Below are positions 18,278-26,447 of a stretch of DNA of 64,000 nt, one piece after another. The translations under genes were made by a program, and so were the position numbers. Source of the DNA: Devosia litorisediminis (lineage in GTDB: Bacteria > Pseudomonadota > Alphaproteobacteria > Rhizobiales > Devosiaceae); assembly GCF_018334155.1 (NCBI RefSeq), contig NZ_JAGXTP010000001.1, positions 434,001 to 498,000 of the forward strand, in the 5' to 3' direction. Under the pieces are notes generated by a model. The model was not told the DNA's origin. It was given only the letters and a program-made list of their open reading frames with translations, and made no database searches. How positions within the stretch are numbered: position 1 is the stretch's first letter; every line of letters begins with the position of its first letter.

Positions 18278-18811
18278 ATGTCGCTCGACCTCAAGGCCCT
18301 CGTGCGCACGATTCCGGACTATCCCAAGAAGGGTATCCTGTTTCGTGACATCACCACGCTGATCGAGCATCCGGAGGGGTTCAAACAGAGCGTCGAGCAG
18401 ATCGCCGAGCGCTACCGTGGGCAGGGTTTCACCCATGTCGCGGGCATTGAAGCGCGCGGCTTCATCTTCGGCGCTGGCGTGGCCATCGCAATGGGTGTGG
18501 GCTTTGTGCCGGTGCGCAAGAAGGGCAAGTTGCCCGGCGAGACAATCGGGCAGAACTACGCGCTCGAATATGGCGTGGACACCATCGAAATTCATGCCGA
18601 TGTGCTGGGCGCCGGCAACAAGGTTCTGCTGGTCGATGACCTGATCGCCACGGGCGGCACGGCCATTGCGGCCGTGGGCCTGTTGCGGCGCACCGGGGCG
18701 ACGGTCGAGGACGCGGCCTTTGTGATCGACCTGCCCGAAATTGGCGGGGCCGCCAAGCTTGAGGCGGAAGGCGTCACGGTCAATGCACTGATGGCCTTTG
18801 AGGGCCACTGA
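18278..18811 (+). CDS. apt: Adenine phosphoribosyltransferase
   Basis: A 177-residue type I phosphoribosyltransferase. It has the APRT N-terminus (IPDYPKKGILFRDITTLIEH), GIEARGFIFG, the RKKGKLPGETI flexible loop and the PRPP-binding motif VLLVDDLIATGGTA (116-129). It converts adenine and PRPP to AMP in purine salvage. Length is normal. A bidirectional terminator follows it. Confidence 0.97.
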   Translation: MSLDLKALVRTIPDYPKKGILFRDITTLIEHPEGFKQSVEQIAERYRGQGFTHVAGIEARGFIFGAGVAIAMGVGFVPVRKKGKLPGETIGQNYALEYGVDTIEIHADVLGAGNKVLLVDDLIATGGTAIAAVGLLRRTGATVEDAAFVIDLPEIGGAAKLEAEGVTVNALMAFEGH

Positions 18812-18831
18812 GGCCGGGCCATACGGACGAG

Positions 18832-18864
18832 AAAAAAGGGCGCCCATCGGGCGCCCTTTTGTTT
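18832..18864. terminator. Bidirectional terminator between apt and the TerC gene
   Basis: A perfect 12-bp stem (AAAAGGGCGCCC, loop ATC, GGGCGCCCTTTT) with A-run on the left and T-run on the right, so it serves both apt (+) and the convergent TerC gene (-). Confidence 0.9.
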
Positions 18865-19883
18865 TAGCTGTCGGTGCGATTGGTCTCGGGCACCGGCTCG
18901 ATACCCATGTCGGGCTCGTTGCGGGTCTTGTAGAGCGAGTAGAGCACGCCGCCGCCCAGAATGCCCACCGTGACCACCAGCGAGAGCAGGGTGTCGATCT
19001 TGATGCCCAGGGGCACCAGGAAGATCTTGATACCCACCAGCACCAGAATGATGGCCAGCGAGGTCTGCAGATAGCGGAAGCGGTTCATGGCCGCTGCCAG
19101 GGCGAAGTAGAGTGCGCGCAGGCCCAAAATGGCGAAAATGTTGGAAGTGTAGACAATGAAGGTGTCCTGGGTGACCGCGAAGACGGCGGGCACGGAGTCC
19201 ACGGCAAACACCAGATCGACGAATTCCACCATGATCAGCGCCACAGCCAGCGGCGTCAGCCAGAGTACGGTCTTGCCGGTCTTGGGGTGGGGCAGGCGCG
19301 CGGTAAAGTCGTGGCCGCGCAATTCCTTGGTGATACGGAAATGGGTGGTCAGGAACTTGAATACCGGGTTGCGCTCGATATGGGGTTCGTCGTCCTGGTG
19401 GCGGAACATGCGAATGCCGGTGAACACCAGAAAGGCGCCGAACAGGAACAGGATCCAGCTGTACTGATAGACCAGTGCAGCGCCCAGGCCGATCAGGATG
19501 GCGCGCAGCACCACCACGCCGATAATGCCCCAGAACAGCACGCGGTGCTGATAGATGCGGGGAATGGACAGGAAGGTGAAGATCGAGGCGATGACAAACA
19601 TGTTGTCCATCGCCAGCGACTGCTCGATCACATAGGCCGTGTAGAATTCAAGGCCCGATTCAGCGCCGCGCTGCCACCAGACCCAGCCACCAAAGGCCAT
19701 CGCTATGGCGACATAAAAGCCATACAGGCTCAGGCTTTCGCGCGCGCCGATCTCATGTTCATCCCGATGCAGGATGCCCAGATCAAAGACCAGCAGGCCG
19801 ATAACGATCGCGACAAACGCGACCCAGAAATATACGGGTGTACCGAGAAATTCACCCATCAGGGCGCTAAGCAGCGTTTCCAT
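18864..19883 (-). CDS. TerC family integral membrane protein (Alx-like)
   Basis: A 339-residue protein started at ATG 19883; further upstream residues look non-coding. It has about nine membrane helices and the TerC signatures YVIEQSLAMDNMFVIASIF and ALIMVEFVDLVFAVDSVPAV, with acidic residues inside helices that are thought to handle metal. Length and the HRDEHEIGARESLSLYGFYV N-terminus fit Alx/TerC proteins implicated in manganese export and pH or tellurite responses. It is a single gene, convergent with apt. I could not support a yybP-ykoY riboswitch in the leader. Confidence 0.9.
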   Translation of the reverse strand: METLLSALMGEFLGTPVYFWVAFVAIVIGLLVFDLGILHRDEHEIGARESLSLYGFYVAIAMAFGGWVWWQRGAESGLEFYTAYVIEQSLAMDNMFVIASIFTFLSIPRIYQHRVLFWGIIGVVVLRAILIGLGAALVYQYSWILFLFGAFLVFTGIRMFRHQDDEPHIERNPVFKFLTTHFRITKELRGHDFTARLPHPKTGKTVLWLTPLAVALIMVEFVDLVFAVDSVPAVFAVTQDTFIVYTSNIFAILGLRALYFALAAAMNRFRYLQTSLAIILVLVGIKIFLVPLGIKIDTLLSLVVTVGILGGGVLYSLYKTRNEPDMGIEPVPETNRTDS

Positions 19884-20026
19884 CGCCGGACCATCTCCAT
19901 GTTCGTTTGGAGTGGCTCCGACATCACGACAGCATGCGTTGCTATCGCCAGAGGGGCCCGGCGCCACAGGGGGGATTTAGTGCATCCGCCCAGCAATTCA
20001 AGCCCTGAGATGTAAAAAGGTTCAAA

Positions 20027-20371
20027 TCAGCGTGGCGTGCACAGCATGACGATGGCTTCGGTGGTTTCGAGCTGGATGGCCGCACCGAAGCTTGGATCGG
20101 GGATGACCCGTCCAGCGGTGATGTTGCGGGCGGTCTTGAGGCCTCCATCATTGAAGCCGACACCATTCTCGTAGCCGGTAATGGTGCCGGTCCCCGAACT
20201 GGGATCGCCCGGCGTTGTCGAGGCAAAGCCGTAGACATTGCCATAAATGGTCAGAATGCCCGCCTTGGCGCTGGTGGTGTCGCGACAGCCCCAATTGCCC
20301 TCAAAGCTCTGGGCGAGCGTGGGCGTTGCGGTCAGGGCGGTGAGGGCAGCGATAAGGGCGATTCGGCGCAT
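20027..20371 (-). CDS. Small secreted hypothetical protein
   Basis: A 114-residue protein from ATG 20371 with a signal peptide (MRRIALIAALTALTATPTLA, cut near AQS). The mature part (FEGNWGCRDTTSAKAGILTI, then many Gly/Thr) suggests a small beta-rich periplasmic domain with two Cys that could pair. I do not recognise the family. It follows the two MaoC genes on the same strand (31 bases after the stop of the second). Confidence 0.72.
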   Translation of the reverse strand: MRRIALIAALTALTATPTLAQSFEGNWGCRDTTSAKAGILTIYGNVYGFASTTPGDPSSGTGTITGYENGVGFNDGGLKTARNITAGRVIPDPSFGAAIQLETTEAIVMLCTPR

Positions 20372-20402
20372 GGGCACACAGTGCCGGGCCGTGGCCCGGC
20401 TT

Positions 20403-20960
20403 TCAAGCGCGGCGTTTGAGCAAGGGCCCCACAATGGGCAGTTTGCTAAGGGCGAGCATGATCTTGAGCTTGAGCGGCATCTTGTAGTCGCGCAATTTCG
20501 AGAAGCCGACCAGATCGGCGCGATAGACCAGTTCGCCGTGCTGGTTGAGAGCGGTCAGCTTGTTGAACAGCAGCCCCCAGCCGGGAATGGAGTTCGAGGC
20601 GCGCTTGTCGGTGACCACCAGTTCATAGCTGACCGTATCGCCGGGGCGCACCGGGACCTTGAAGTCCATGGAGTTGACGCCGGGAGAAGGCCCCGAGACG
20701 CCGGGTTCAAGCCCCATCGCGCGCAGGCGCTCCTCTTCGGCAAACAGGGTGTCCACCATCAGGCGATGGCCGACGCTGACCGTGTGCCAGCCGCTGGCGA
20801 CCAGCCCGCCGAAATGGCTGTGCTTGGCGGCCTCGGCGTCGAGGTGGAAATATTGCGGATCATAGAGCGTGGCGAAGCGGACAATCTCGTCGGCGTCAAA
20901 GGTGTGACTGCCGAGCGGGAAGACCTCGTCGATGATGATATCCTCAAACCAGCGGGTCAT
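20403..20960 (-). CDS. MaoC-like hot-dog dehydratase
   Basis: A 185-residue hot-dog protein of the MaoC type: FDADEIVRFATLYDPQYFHL with the Asp-His pair expected at the hydratase site, HFGGLVASGWHTVSVGHRLM, and RPGDTVSYELVV. A hydrophobic/basic tail (KLKIMLALSKLPIVGPLLKR) is extra. R-specific enoyl-CoA hydratase activity is the family norm, but the substrate is unknown. It overlaps the stop of the upstream MaoC gene by 4 bases; the two probably form a heteromer or act in sequence. Confidence 0.88.
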   Translation of the reverse strand: MTRWFEDIIIDEVFPLGSHTFDADEIVRFATLYDPQYFHLDAEAAKHSHFGGLVASGWHTVSVGHRLMVDTLFAEEERLRAMGLEPGVSGPSPGVNSMDFKVPVRPGDTVSYELVVTDKRASNSIPGWGLLFNKLTALNQHGELVYRADLVGFSKLRDYKMPLKLKIMLALSKLPIVGPLLKRRA

Positions 20961-21436
20961 GCGGCAACTCCGGGTGTGCGGGTATCAACCAGATTGGCCA
21001 GACGCATGCTCATCACCGACGCGCCCTTCTGATTGCGGACATCGAAATCGAGTGTGACGATGCCCCATTGCGGATGGCTCTCGGAGCGGCGCAGGTCGAC
21101 AATGGTCACCGTGCCGCCAATGGTGTCGTCGACCATGACCGGATTTTTCCACTTCAGATCGGAAAAACCGAGCCCGCCCGCCGAGGCGATCGTGCTCAAG
21201 AAGCTGTCCACCAGCATGCGCAGACTGAGCCCGCCGGTCTGCCAGCCACTGGAGGCGAGACCTCCGAGCAGGCTGGCCTTGGCGGCCTTTTCATCGAGAT
21301 GAAAGGGGAAGGGGTCGAACTCGGTGGCAAAGGTGATGATCATCGCCTTGGTCACTTTGGTGTGGCCCAGATCGATCACCTCGCCAATGGCGAGATCCTC
21401 AAAATGGCGGCGGTCTTTGGTGACAGGATTGGTCAT
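20957..21436 (-). CDS. MaoC-like hot-dog dehydratase, second copy
   Basis: A 159-residue relative of the next gene: FEDLAIGEVIDLGHTKVTKA, FATEFDPFPFHLDEKAAKAS, LGGLASSGWQTGGLSLRMLV and NPVMVDDTIGG. The Asp/His pair of the active site is present (FDPFPFHLD). It lies upstream of its partner with a 4-base overlap, and 62 bases downstream of the AraC regulator gene. Likely an acyl-CoA hydratase of unknown pathway. Confidence 0.88.
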   Translation of the reverse strand: MTNPVTKDRRHFEDLAIGEVIDLGHTKVTKAMIITFATEFDPFPFHLDEKAAKASLLGGLASSGWQTGGLSLRMLVDSFLSTIASAGGLGFSDLKWKNPVMVDDTIGGTVTIVDLRRSESHPQWGIVTLDFDVRNQKGASVMSMRLANLVDTRTPGVAA

Positions 21437-21498
21437 TTGCTTGCCCTATACGTCAACGTTCGTTTACCGCCTTTTCTTGTGGCAAGGCAACCCGGTTA

Positions 21499-22371
21499 TC
21501 ATGCGCCGACCGCCAGTCGCTGGGTGCGGCGCCAGGCCAGCGGGGGCATGCCGCGCTTGCGACGGAAGGTCTTGGCCAGATAGTTTGCGTCAGCAAAGCC
21601 GGTGGCGCCCGCAATGGCGCCCACGCTCATGTCGGTGGCGAGCAGCAGTCGTTCAATACGCTCGATACGCCGGCTGAGGACAAAATCGGAGGGGGAGCTT
21701 CCAGTCGCCTGGCTGAACTGGCGCACAAAATGAGCGCGGCTCATTTCGGCGATCAGGGCAAGCCGCTCGACCTGCAGCGGTTTAGTCAGATTGGCCTCGA
21801 TATGGCCAACAACCCGGGCAATGGCAGGGGGCAGGGCCTGCGCAGGGGCGGCATTGGCCGCGAAGACGCCGTCATGCAGCGCCGCCATGGCCGCATAGGT
21901 GGCGCTGGAGGCTTCGCCGGGGGTGATGTCGGGGCGATCGATCAGGATCAGGCAGGCCGCTGCCAGTCGATCAATGACCGGGCCGGGCAGGGTGGAGACC
22001 GGCCCGGCCGCGTCGATGATCTCGCGGGCCAGCCGCAATGCTTCGCGCCCGTTGAGCACCATCCAGAAATACTGCCAGTGCTGGCCGCGTTCGAGCCAGT
22101 AGCGATGGGCATGGGGCAGGCTGAGCACCATGGTCTGGCCCGGCGTCAGCCGGTAATGGGTGCCCGCGAAGTCGAGCCGCCCCTCTCCCTCCAGCGTGTG
22201 CTGAATGACGATGAAAGGCGCGTCGCCACGCTGCTGGCCATCCCAGGAATAAACCTCGTTGAACCGCTGTTCATAGCCGGCGCCAATGGCCATGCAATGC
22301 AGCGGCACGGCGCTCTTGGGCAGCGTCAGGCCGCGCACCTTATGGCCATATTCAATCAGTTCAGTGAGCAC
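21499..22371 (-). CDS. AraC family transcriptional regulator
   Basis: A 290-residue regulator: an N-terminal cupin-like sugar-binding domain (HTLEGEGRLDFAGTHYRLTP, HAHRYWLERGQHW) and a C-terminal pair of helix-turn-helix motifs (VERLALIAEMSRAHFVRQFS; VGAIAGATGFADANYLAKTF followed by RRKRGMPPLAWRR). Divergent from the GH4 glycosidase gene 104 bases away, which it most likely activates in response to its sugar. The MaoC genes downstream on the same strand could be in the same transcript. Confidence 0.92.
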   Translation of the reverse strand: MLTELIEYGHKVRGLTLPKSAVPLHCMAIGAGYEQRFNEVYSWDGQQRGDAPFIVIQHTLEGEGRLDFAGTHYRLTPGQTMVLSLPHAHRYWLERGQHWQYFWMVLNGREALRLAREIIDAAGPVSTLPGPVIDRLAAACLILIDRPDITPGEASSATYAAMAALHDGVFAANAAPAQALPPAIARVVGHIEANLTKPLQVERLALIAEMSRAHFVRQFSQATGSSPSDFVLSRRIERIERLLLATDMSVGAIAGATGFADANYLAKTFRRKRGMPPLAWRRTQRLAVGA

Positions 22372-22475
22372 AAAATTACCCGCAATCGCACAAGCTTTCT
22401 CTATCAGAAAAGTGTTCGCAGAGCTAGCAATGAAGGCAAGAAGACGCCATTGCGGATCACGCGGGGAGGATATTC

Positions 22476-23930
22476 ATGTCATTCAAAGTTACCGTCATCG
22501 GGGCCGGCTCGATCGGCTTCACCAAGACGCTTATTTCGGATCTGCTCAAGGTGCCTGAATTTGTCGGCTGCGAGTTCGCCCTGACCGATATCAATCCGGC
22601 CAATCTGGATATGGTCAGACAGGTCATTGAGACCATCGTGTCGGTGAACAAGCTGCCAGCCAAGGTGACGGCGACCACCGACCGCCGGGCGGCGATCACC
22701 GGCGCGCGCTACATCATGAGCTGCGTTCGGGTGGGTGGGCTTGAGGCGTTTGCCAGCGATATTTCAATCCCGCTCAAATATGGCGTGGACCAGTGCGTGG
22801 GCGACACGATCTGTGCGGGCGGCATTCTCTATGGTCAGCGCAATATTCCGGTGATCCTTGATTTCTGCAAGGACATCCGTGAGGTGGCCGAGCCCGGTGC
22901 CCTGTTCCTGAACTATGCCAACCCAATGGCGATGAACACCTGGGCTGCCGAAGCCTATGGCGGGGTCAATGTTGTGGGTTTGTGCCACGGCGTGCAGCAT
23001 GGCGCCTCCCAGATCGCCAAGGTGCTGGGCATTGAAGAGCACGAACTCGACTATGTGTGCGCGGGTATCAATCACCAGACCTGGTACACCGAAATTCGCG
23101 CCAAGGGCCGCACGGTCGAGGCTGACGAACTGCTCGCCGGCTTTGAGGCGCACCCGGTCTATTCCAGGCAGGAAAAGGTGCGGATCGACGTGCTCAAGCG
23201 TTTCGGGTTCTATTCCACCGAGTCCAACGGGCATCTGAGTGAATATCTGCCATGGTATCGCAAGCGGCCCGAGGAAATCAGCCGCTGGATCGACATGAGC
23301 GACTGGATCCACGGCGAGACGGGCGGCTATCTGCGCTACTCGACCGAGCGTCGCAACTGGTTTGAAACCGATTTTCCGATGTTCAAGGAACAGGCCAACA
23401 AGCCGCTGAGTGAGCACAAGCGCACCAGCGAGCATGCCAGCCACATCATCGAGGCCATCGAAACCGGCCGGGTCTATCGCGGTCACTTCAACCGCCGCAA
23501 TAACGGCATCATCACCAATCTGCCTGATGATGCGATCATTGAGAGCCCGGGCTATGTCGACCGCTTCGGTATCAACATGATTGAGGGGATCACGCTGCCG
23601 ACGGCCTGCGCGGCGACCTGCTCGGTGTCGGTCTCGGTACAGCGGCTGTCGGTCGAGGCTGCGATGACAGGCAATGTCGATACGCTCAAGCTGGCCGTGC
23701 TGCACGATCCGCTGGTGGGGGCCATCTGCACACCCGACGAAGTGTGGGCCATGGTAGACGAAATGCTCGTAGCGCAGGCGGAGTGGTTGCCTCAATATGC
23801 CCATGCGGTTCCTGCTGCCAAGGCGCGTGTGGCCAAGTCGACAGTCAAGACGCGGGACTGGGATGGCGCTGCGCGCAGGCGGGTGCGCTCGGTTGAGGAA
23901 CTGCGTGAAGTTACCGGCGGGCATCACTGA
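22476..23930 (+). CDS. GH4 family glycosidase (alpha-galactosidase/alpha-glucosidase-like)
   Basis: A 484-residue GH4 enzyme. The NAD-binding Rossmann start is VIGAGSIGFTKTLI (7-20). NYANPMAMNTW (146-156) and the Mn-binding GLCHGVQ (C170, H171) and GINHQTWY (199-200) are intact. GH4 enzymes cleave alpha- or beta-glycosides by an NAD-dependent oxidation-elimination route. The CHGVQ pattern favours non-phosphorylated alpha-glycosides, but the exact sugar is open. Cytoplasmic; its ribosome-binding site is GGGGAGGA. It differs from the MelA-like gene at 25061 and is linked to its own AraC gene. Confidence 0.92.
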   Translation: MSFKVTVIGAGSIGFTKTLISDLLKVPEFVGCEFALTDINPANLDMVRQVIETIVSVNKLPAKVTATTDRRAAITGARYIMSCVRVGGLEAFASDISIPLKYGVDQCVGDTICAGGILYGQRNIPVILDFCKDIREVAEPGALFLNYANPMAMNTWAAEAYGGVNVVGLCHGVQHGASQIAKVLGIEEHELDYVCAGINHQTWYTEIRAKGRTVEADELLAGFEAHPVYSRQEKVRIDVLKRFGFYSTESNGHLSEYLPWYRKRPEEISRWIDMSDWIHGETGGYLRYSTERRNWFETDFPMFKEQANKPLSEHKRTSEHASHIIEAIETGRVYRGHFNRRNNGIITNLPDDAIIESPGYVDRFGINMIEGITLPTACAATCSVSVSVQRLSVEAAMTGNVDTLKLAVLHDPLVGAICTPDEVWAMVDEMLVAQAEWLPQYAHAVPAAKARVAKSTVKTRDWDGAARRRVRSVEELREVTGGHH

Positions 23931-23955
23931 AGGTTGATGATGCCTTCCTCCCGAA

Positions 23956-23985
23956 AACGGACGCCCTTGTGGCGTCCGTTTTTCG
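23956..23985 (+). terminator. Intrinsic terminator after the GH4 gene
   Basis: A 10-bp perfect stem AACGGACGCC, loop CTTGT, GGCGTCCGTT, then a T-run (TTTCGTTTTT), 26 bases after the GH4 stop. Confidence 0.88.
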
Positions 23986-24096
23986 TTTTTTGTGGCACGA
24001 AATCTTGTGGCCGCAGGCATTGCATGGGATGAGTTCGCAGCGACTGCCACTCAGGCGAGCCTGAAAGGACGTGCGGTCGGGTCGCGCCGTCAGACT

Positions 24097-25008
24097 ATGC
24101 TGTCCAAAAATGCGCTCTACGAGCAGCGGACTTTGAAAATTTCCATGCTGGCCACCGTCGTGGGGGCCACACTCAGCATTGTCTTTGGCCTGTGGGCCGC
24201 TTCGCGTTCTATTGTCTTTGATGGTTTTTACGAGCTGATCGACGCGGTCATGACGGCCATGGCACTGCTGGTCGTGCGGCTGATCGCGCGCGGCAATGAT
24301 GACCGGTTCCAGTTTGGCTATTGGCACCTGGAAACCATCATGGCGCTGCTGAACGGCTCGATCCTGCTGTTTGCCTGCATCTACGCGTTCATCGACGGGC
24401 TCAGCGGCATTCTGGCGGGCGGTCGTGTCGTGCAATACGGCTTTGGCGCGATCTTCGTGTCGGTCACCGGGCTGGGCAGTTTCGTGATGTATCTGATCAC
24501 TGCCAAGGCGGCGCGGCAGACCCGCTCGCAGCTGCTGCATATCGACTCGCGCTCGTGGTTGATGGGGGCCTTGCTCAGCCTGGGCCTGACCATCAGCTTT
24601 GCCAGCGCCTGGCTGTTGTCGCATAGCGATGAAGCTGCGCTGACTGCCTATGTCGATCCGGCCATTCTGATGGTGATTGCCGTGGTGTTGGCGCCGTTCC
24701 CGGTGCGCACCGTGATGCGGGCGGGGCGGGAGTTTCTGATCATCGCTCCCAGCGGGCTGAACGAGCAGGTGCATGCGATTGTCGAGGCCGTGGCAGCCAG
24801 GCACGGCTTTATCGATCACAGCTCTTATGTGCGCCAGTTCGGGCGCCAGCAGTTCATCGAGATCGGATTGGTGGCGGCCTCTGGCAGCGATACGCGCTCA
24901 TTTGATGAGCTTGATGCCATTCGCAATGAGATCGCAGCGGGTCTGGGACGTTCGGGGCCGGGCTATTGGCTGTCGGTGGATTTTACCGCCGACAAGAGCT
25001 GGCTGTAA
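24097..25008 (+). CDS. Cation diffusion facilitator (CDF) transporter
   Basis: A 303-residue protein taken from ATG 24097 (upstream in-frame residues look non-coding). Five or six membrane helices are visible. Metal-site residues appear in helix 2 (FDGFYELIDAVMTAMALL, a D-x5-D arrangement) and helix 5 (HIDSRSWLMGALL), and the YWHLETIMALLNGSILL helix matches the CDF pattern. A cytoplasmic C-terminal domain follows (about 230-303). CDF proteins export Zn, Fe, Mn or Co by proton exchange; the Asp-rich sites hint at Fe or Mn, but this is not certain. It lies between two sugar loci without a clear functional link. Confidence 0.88.
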   Translation: MLSKNALYEQRTLKISMLATVVGATLSIVFGLWAASRSIVFDGFYELIDAVMTAMALLVVRLIARGNDDRFQFGYWHLETIMALLNGSILLFACIYAFIDGLSGILAGGRVVQYGFGAIFVSVTGLGSFVMYLITAKAARQTRSQLLHIDSRSWLMGALLSLGLTISFASAWLLSHSDEAALTAYVDPAILMVIAVVLAPFPVRTVMRAGREFLIIAPSGLNEQVHAIVEAVAARHGFIDHSSYVRQFGRQQFIEIGLVAASGSDTRSFDELDAIRNEIAAGLGRSGPGYWLSVDFTADKSWL

Positions 25009-25017
25009 AAGCGTTCC

Positions 25018-25043
25018 GGCCCCGCAGTTTGCACTGCGAGGCC
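25018..25043. terminator. Hairpin between convergent CDF and melA genes
   Basis: GGCC-c-CGCAGT, loop TTGC, ACTGCG-a-GGCC: a 10-bp stem with one mismatch in the 52-base gap between two convergent stops. No strong T-run on either side, so termination is likely but not certain. Confidence 0.5.
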
Positions 25044-25060
25044 AGATCGGGGAGGAAAGC

Positions 25061-26428
25061 TTAGGCGACGCGCTGTTTGCGCGGACCCTGGGTCCAGTCG
25101 GGCAGCCAGGTACCGTGGGCCTCGATCAGATCATCGACCACGTTCCAGATCTGCTCGAGATCAAGCTCGGCTGCGGTGTGCGGATCCATCATGGCGGCAT
25201 GATAGATGTGCTCGCGTTTTTCTTCCATCAGCGCCCGGACGGTGAGTTCCTGCACGTTGATATTGGTGCGCATCAGGGCGGTCAGTTGCGGCGGCAATTC
25301 ACCGATATAGGTGGGCTGCAGGCCATTGTCGTCGACCAGGCATGGCACTTCGACCGCGGCATTGTTGGGCAGGCTGGTGATGACGCCGTTATTGCGCAGA
25401 TTGCCGTAGATCACCGAAGGCTCGCCGGTCCAGACCGAGTTGACGATGGAGGAGGCGTATTCCTTGGACTGGGCCACCTCGATGCGGTCGGCTTTGCGAT
25501 AGTCCTCGGAGGTCTTCTTCCACTTGGCGATCTGCTCGATGCAACGCTTGGGATATTCGTCGAGCGGAATGCCGAATTTCTCGATCAGGTCCTCGCGGCC
25601 TTCCTTGATGAAATAGGGCGTGTATTCGGCGAAGTGCTCGGAGCTTTCGGTGACGAAATAGCCCAGCCGCGTCATCATCTCATAGCGCACCTTGTTGGGG
25701 CAGCGCGGGTTCCAGCCGGGCTTGGGCGCACGGCCTTCGGCATAGGCGCGGTGCAGCTCGGGATAGAGATCCTTGTAGGAGCCGTCGGCCTGACGGTGCT
25801 CGAACTTGAGATAGAAGGCCATGTGGTTGATGCCGGCCGAGCGGTAGCGGATTTCCTCGTAGGGAATGTTGAGGTCGTGGGCCAGTTCCATGGCCGTGCC
25901 CTGCACGGAGTGGCAGAGGCCGACCTGCTTGATGGTGGGGTATTTCTCGGCAATGGCCCAGGTGTTGATGGCCATCGGGTTGACGTATTGCAGCATGATC
26001 GCGTCGGGTGCGACCTGCAGCATGTCTTCGCAGATGCTCCACAGATGGGGCACGGTACGCAGCCCGCGCATGATGCCGCCCACGCCCAGCGTATCGGCAA
26101 TGGTCTGGCGCAGATTGTACTTTTTGGGCACATCGAAATCGATGACCGTGGACGGCTCATAGCCGCCGATCTGGAAGCAGACGACGACGAAATTGGTGCC
26201 ATCAAGCGCCTGGCGCTGGTCGGCGAAGGTCTCGACAGTGGCTGACACGCCCAATGTGGCAATCAGCTTTTTGGCGATGATTTCGCTCTCTTCGAGCCGG
26301 GTGGGGTTGATGTCCATCAGGCGGATGGTGGCACCAGCCAGAGCGGGGCGCTGCAAAATATCGCCCACGATGTTTTTCATGAACACGGCCGAACCGGCGC
26401 CGATGAAAGTGATTTTTGGATTTGCCAT
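25061..26428 (-). CDS. melA: Alpha-galactosidase MelA (GH4)
   Basis: A 455-residue GH4 enzyme from ATG 26428 with CGGAG upstream. FIGAGSAVFMKNIVGD binds NAD; LQYVNPMAINTWAI, GLCHSVQGTAMELA (C172, H173) and GINHMAFYLKFE (N201, H202) match alpha-galactosidase MelA of E. coli and Sinorhizobium. It hydrolyses melibiose and raffinose-type alpha-galactosides in the cytoplasm with Mn and NAD. It is last in the agp operon, 19 bases after the ATPase gene, the same position as in the S. meliloti agp-melA locus. Confidence 0.93.
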   Translation of the reverse strand: MANPKITFIGAGSAVFMKNIVGDILQRPALAGATIRLMDINPTRLEESEIIAKKLIATLGVSATVETFADQRQALDGTNFVVVCFQIGGYEPSTVIDFDVPKKYNLRQTIADTLGVGGIMRGLRTVPHLWSICEDMLQVAPDAIMLQYVNPMAINTWAIAEKYPTIKQVGLCHSVQGTAMELAHDLNIPYEEIRYRSAGINHMAFYLKFEHRQADGSYKDLYPELHRAYAEGRAPKPGWNPRCPNKVRYEMMTRLGYFVTESSEHFAEYTPYFIKEGREDLIEKFGIPLDEYPKRCIEQIAKWKKTSEDYRKADRIEVAQSKEYASSIVNSVWTGEPSVIYGNLRNNGVITSLPNNAAVEVPCLVDDNGLQPTYIGELPPQLTALMRTNINVQELTVRALMEEKREHIYHAAMMDPHTAAELDLEQIWNVVDDLIEAHGTWLPDWTQGPRKQRVA

Positions 26429-26447
26429 GAAGGAATGCTCCGAGAGG

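Noticed and set aside
18798..20015. Long plus-strand frame opposite the TerC gene
   Set aside because: Shadow frame rich in Gln, Asp and His; the minus-strand TerC protein is a clear family match.
19884..20026. yybP-ykoY manganese riboswitch upstream of the TerC gene
   Set aside because: I looked for the conserved core and did not find a convincing match; a covariance search (Rfam RF00080) would settle it.
20010..20035. T-arm-like GGTTCAAATC suggesting a tRNA
   Set aside because: No cloverleaf can be built around it, and it runs into the stop codon of the neighbouring gene.
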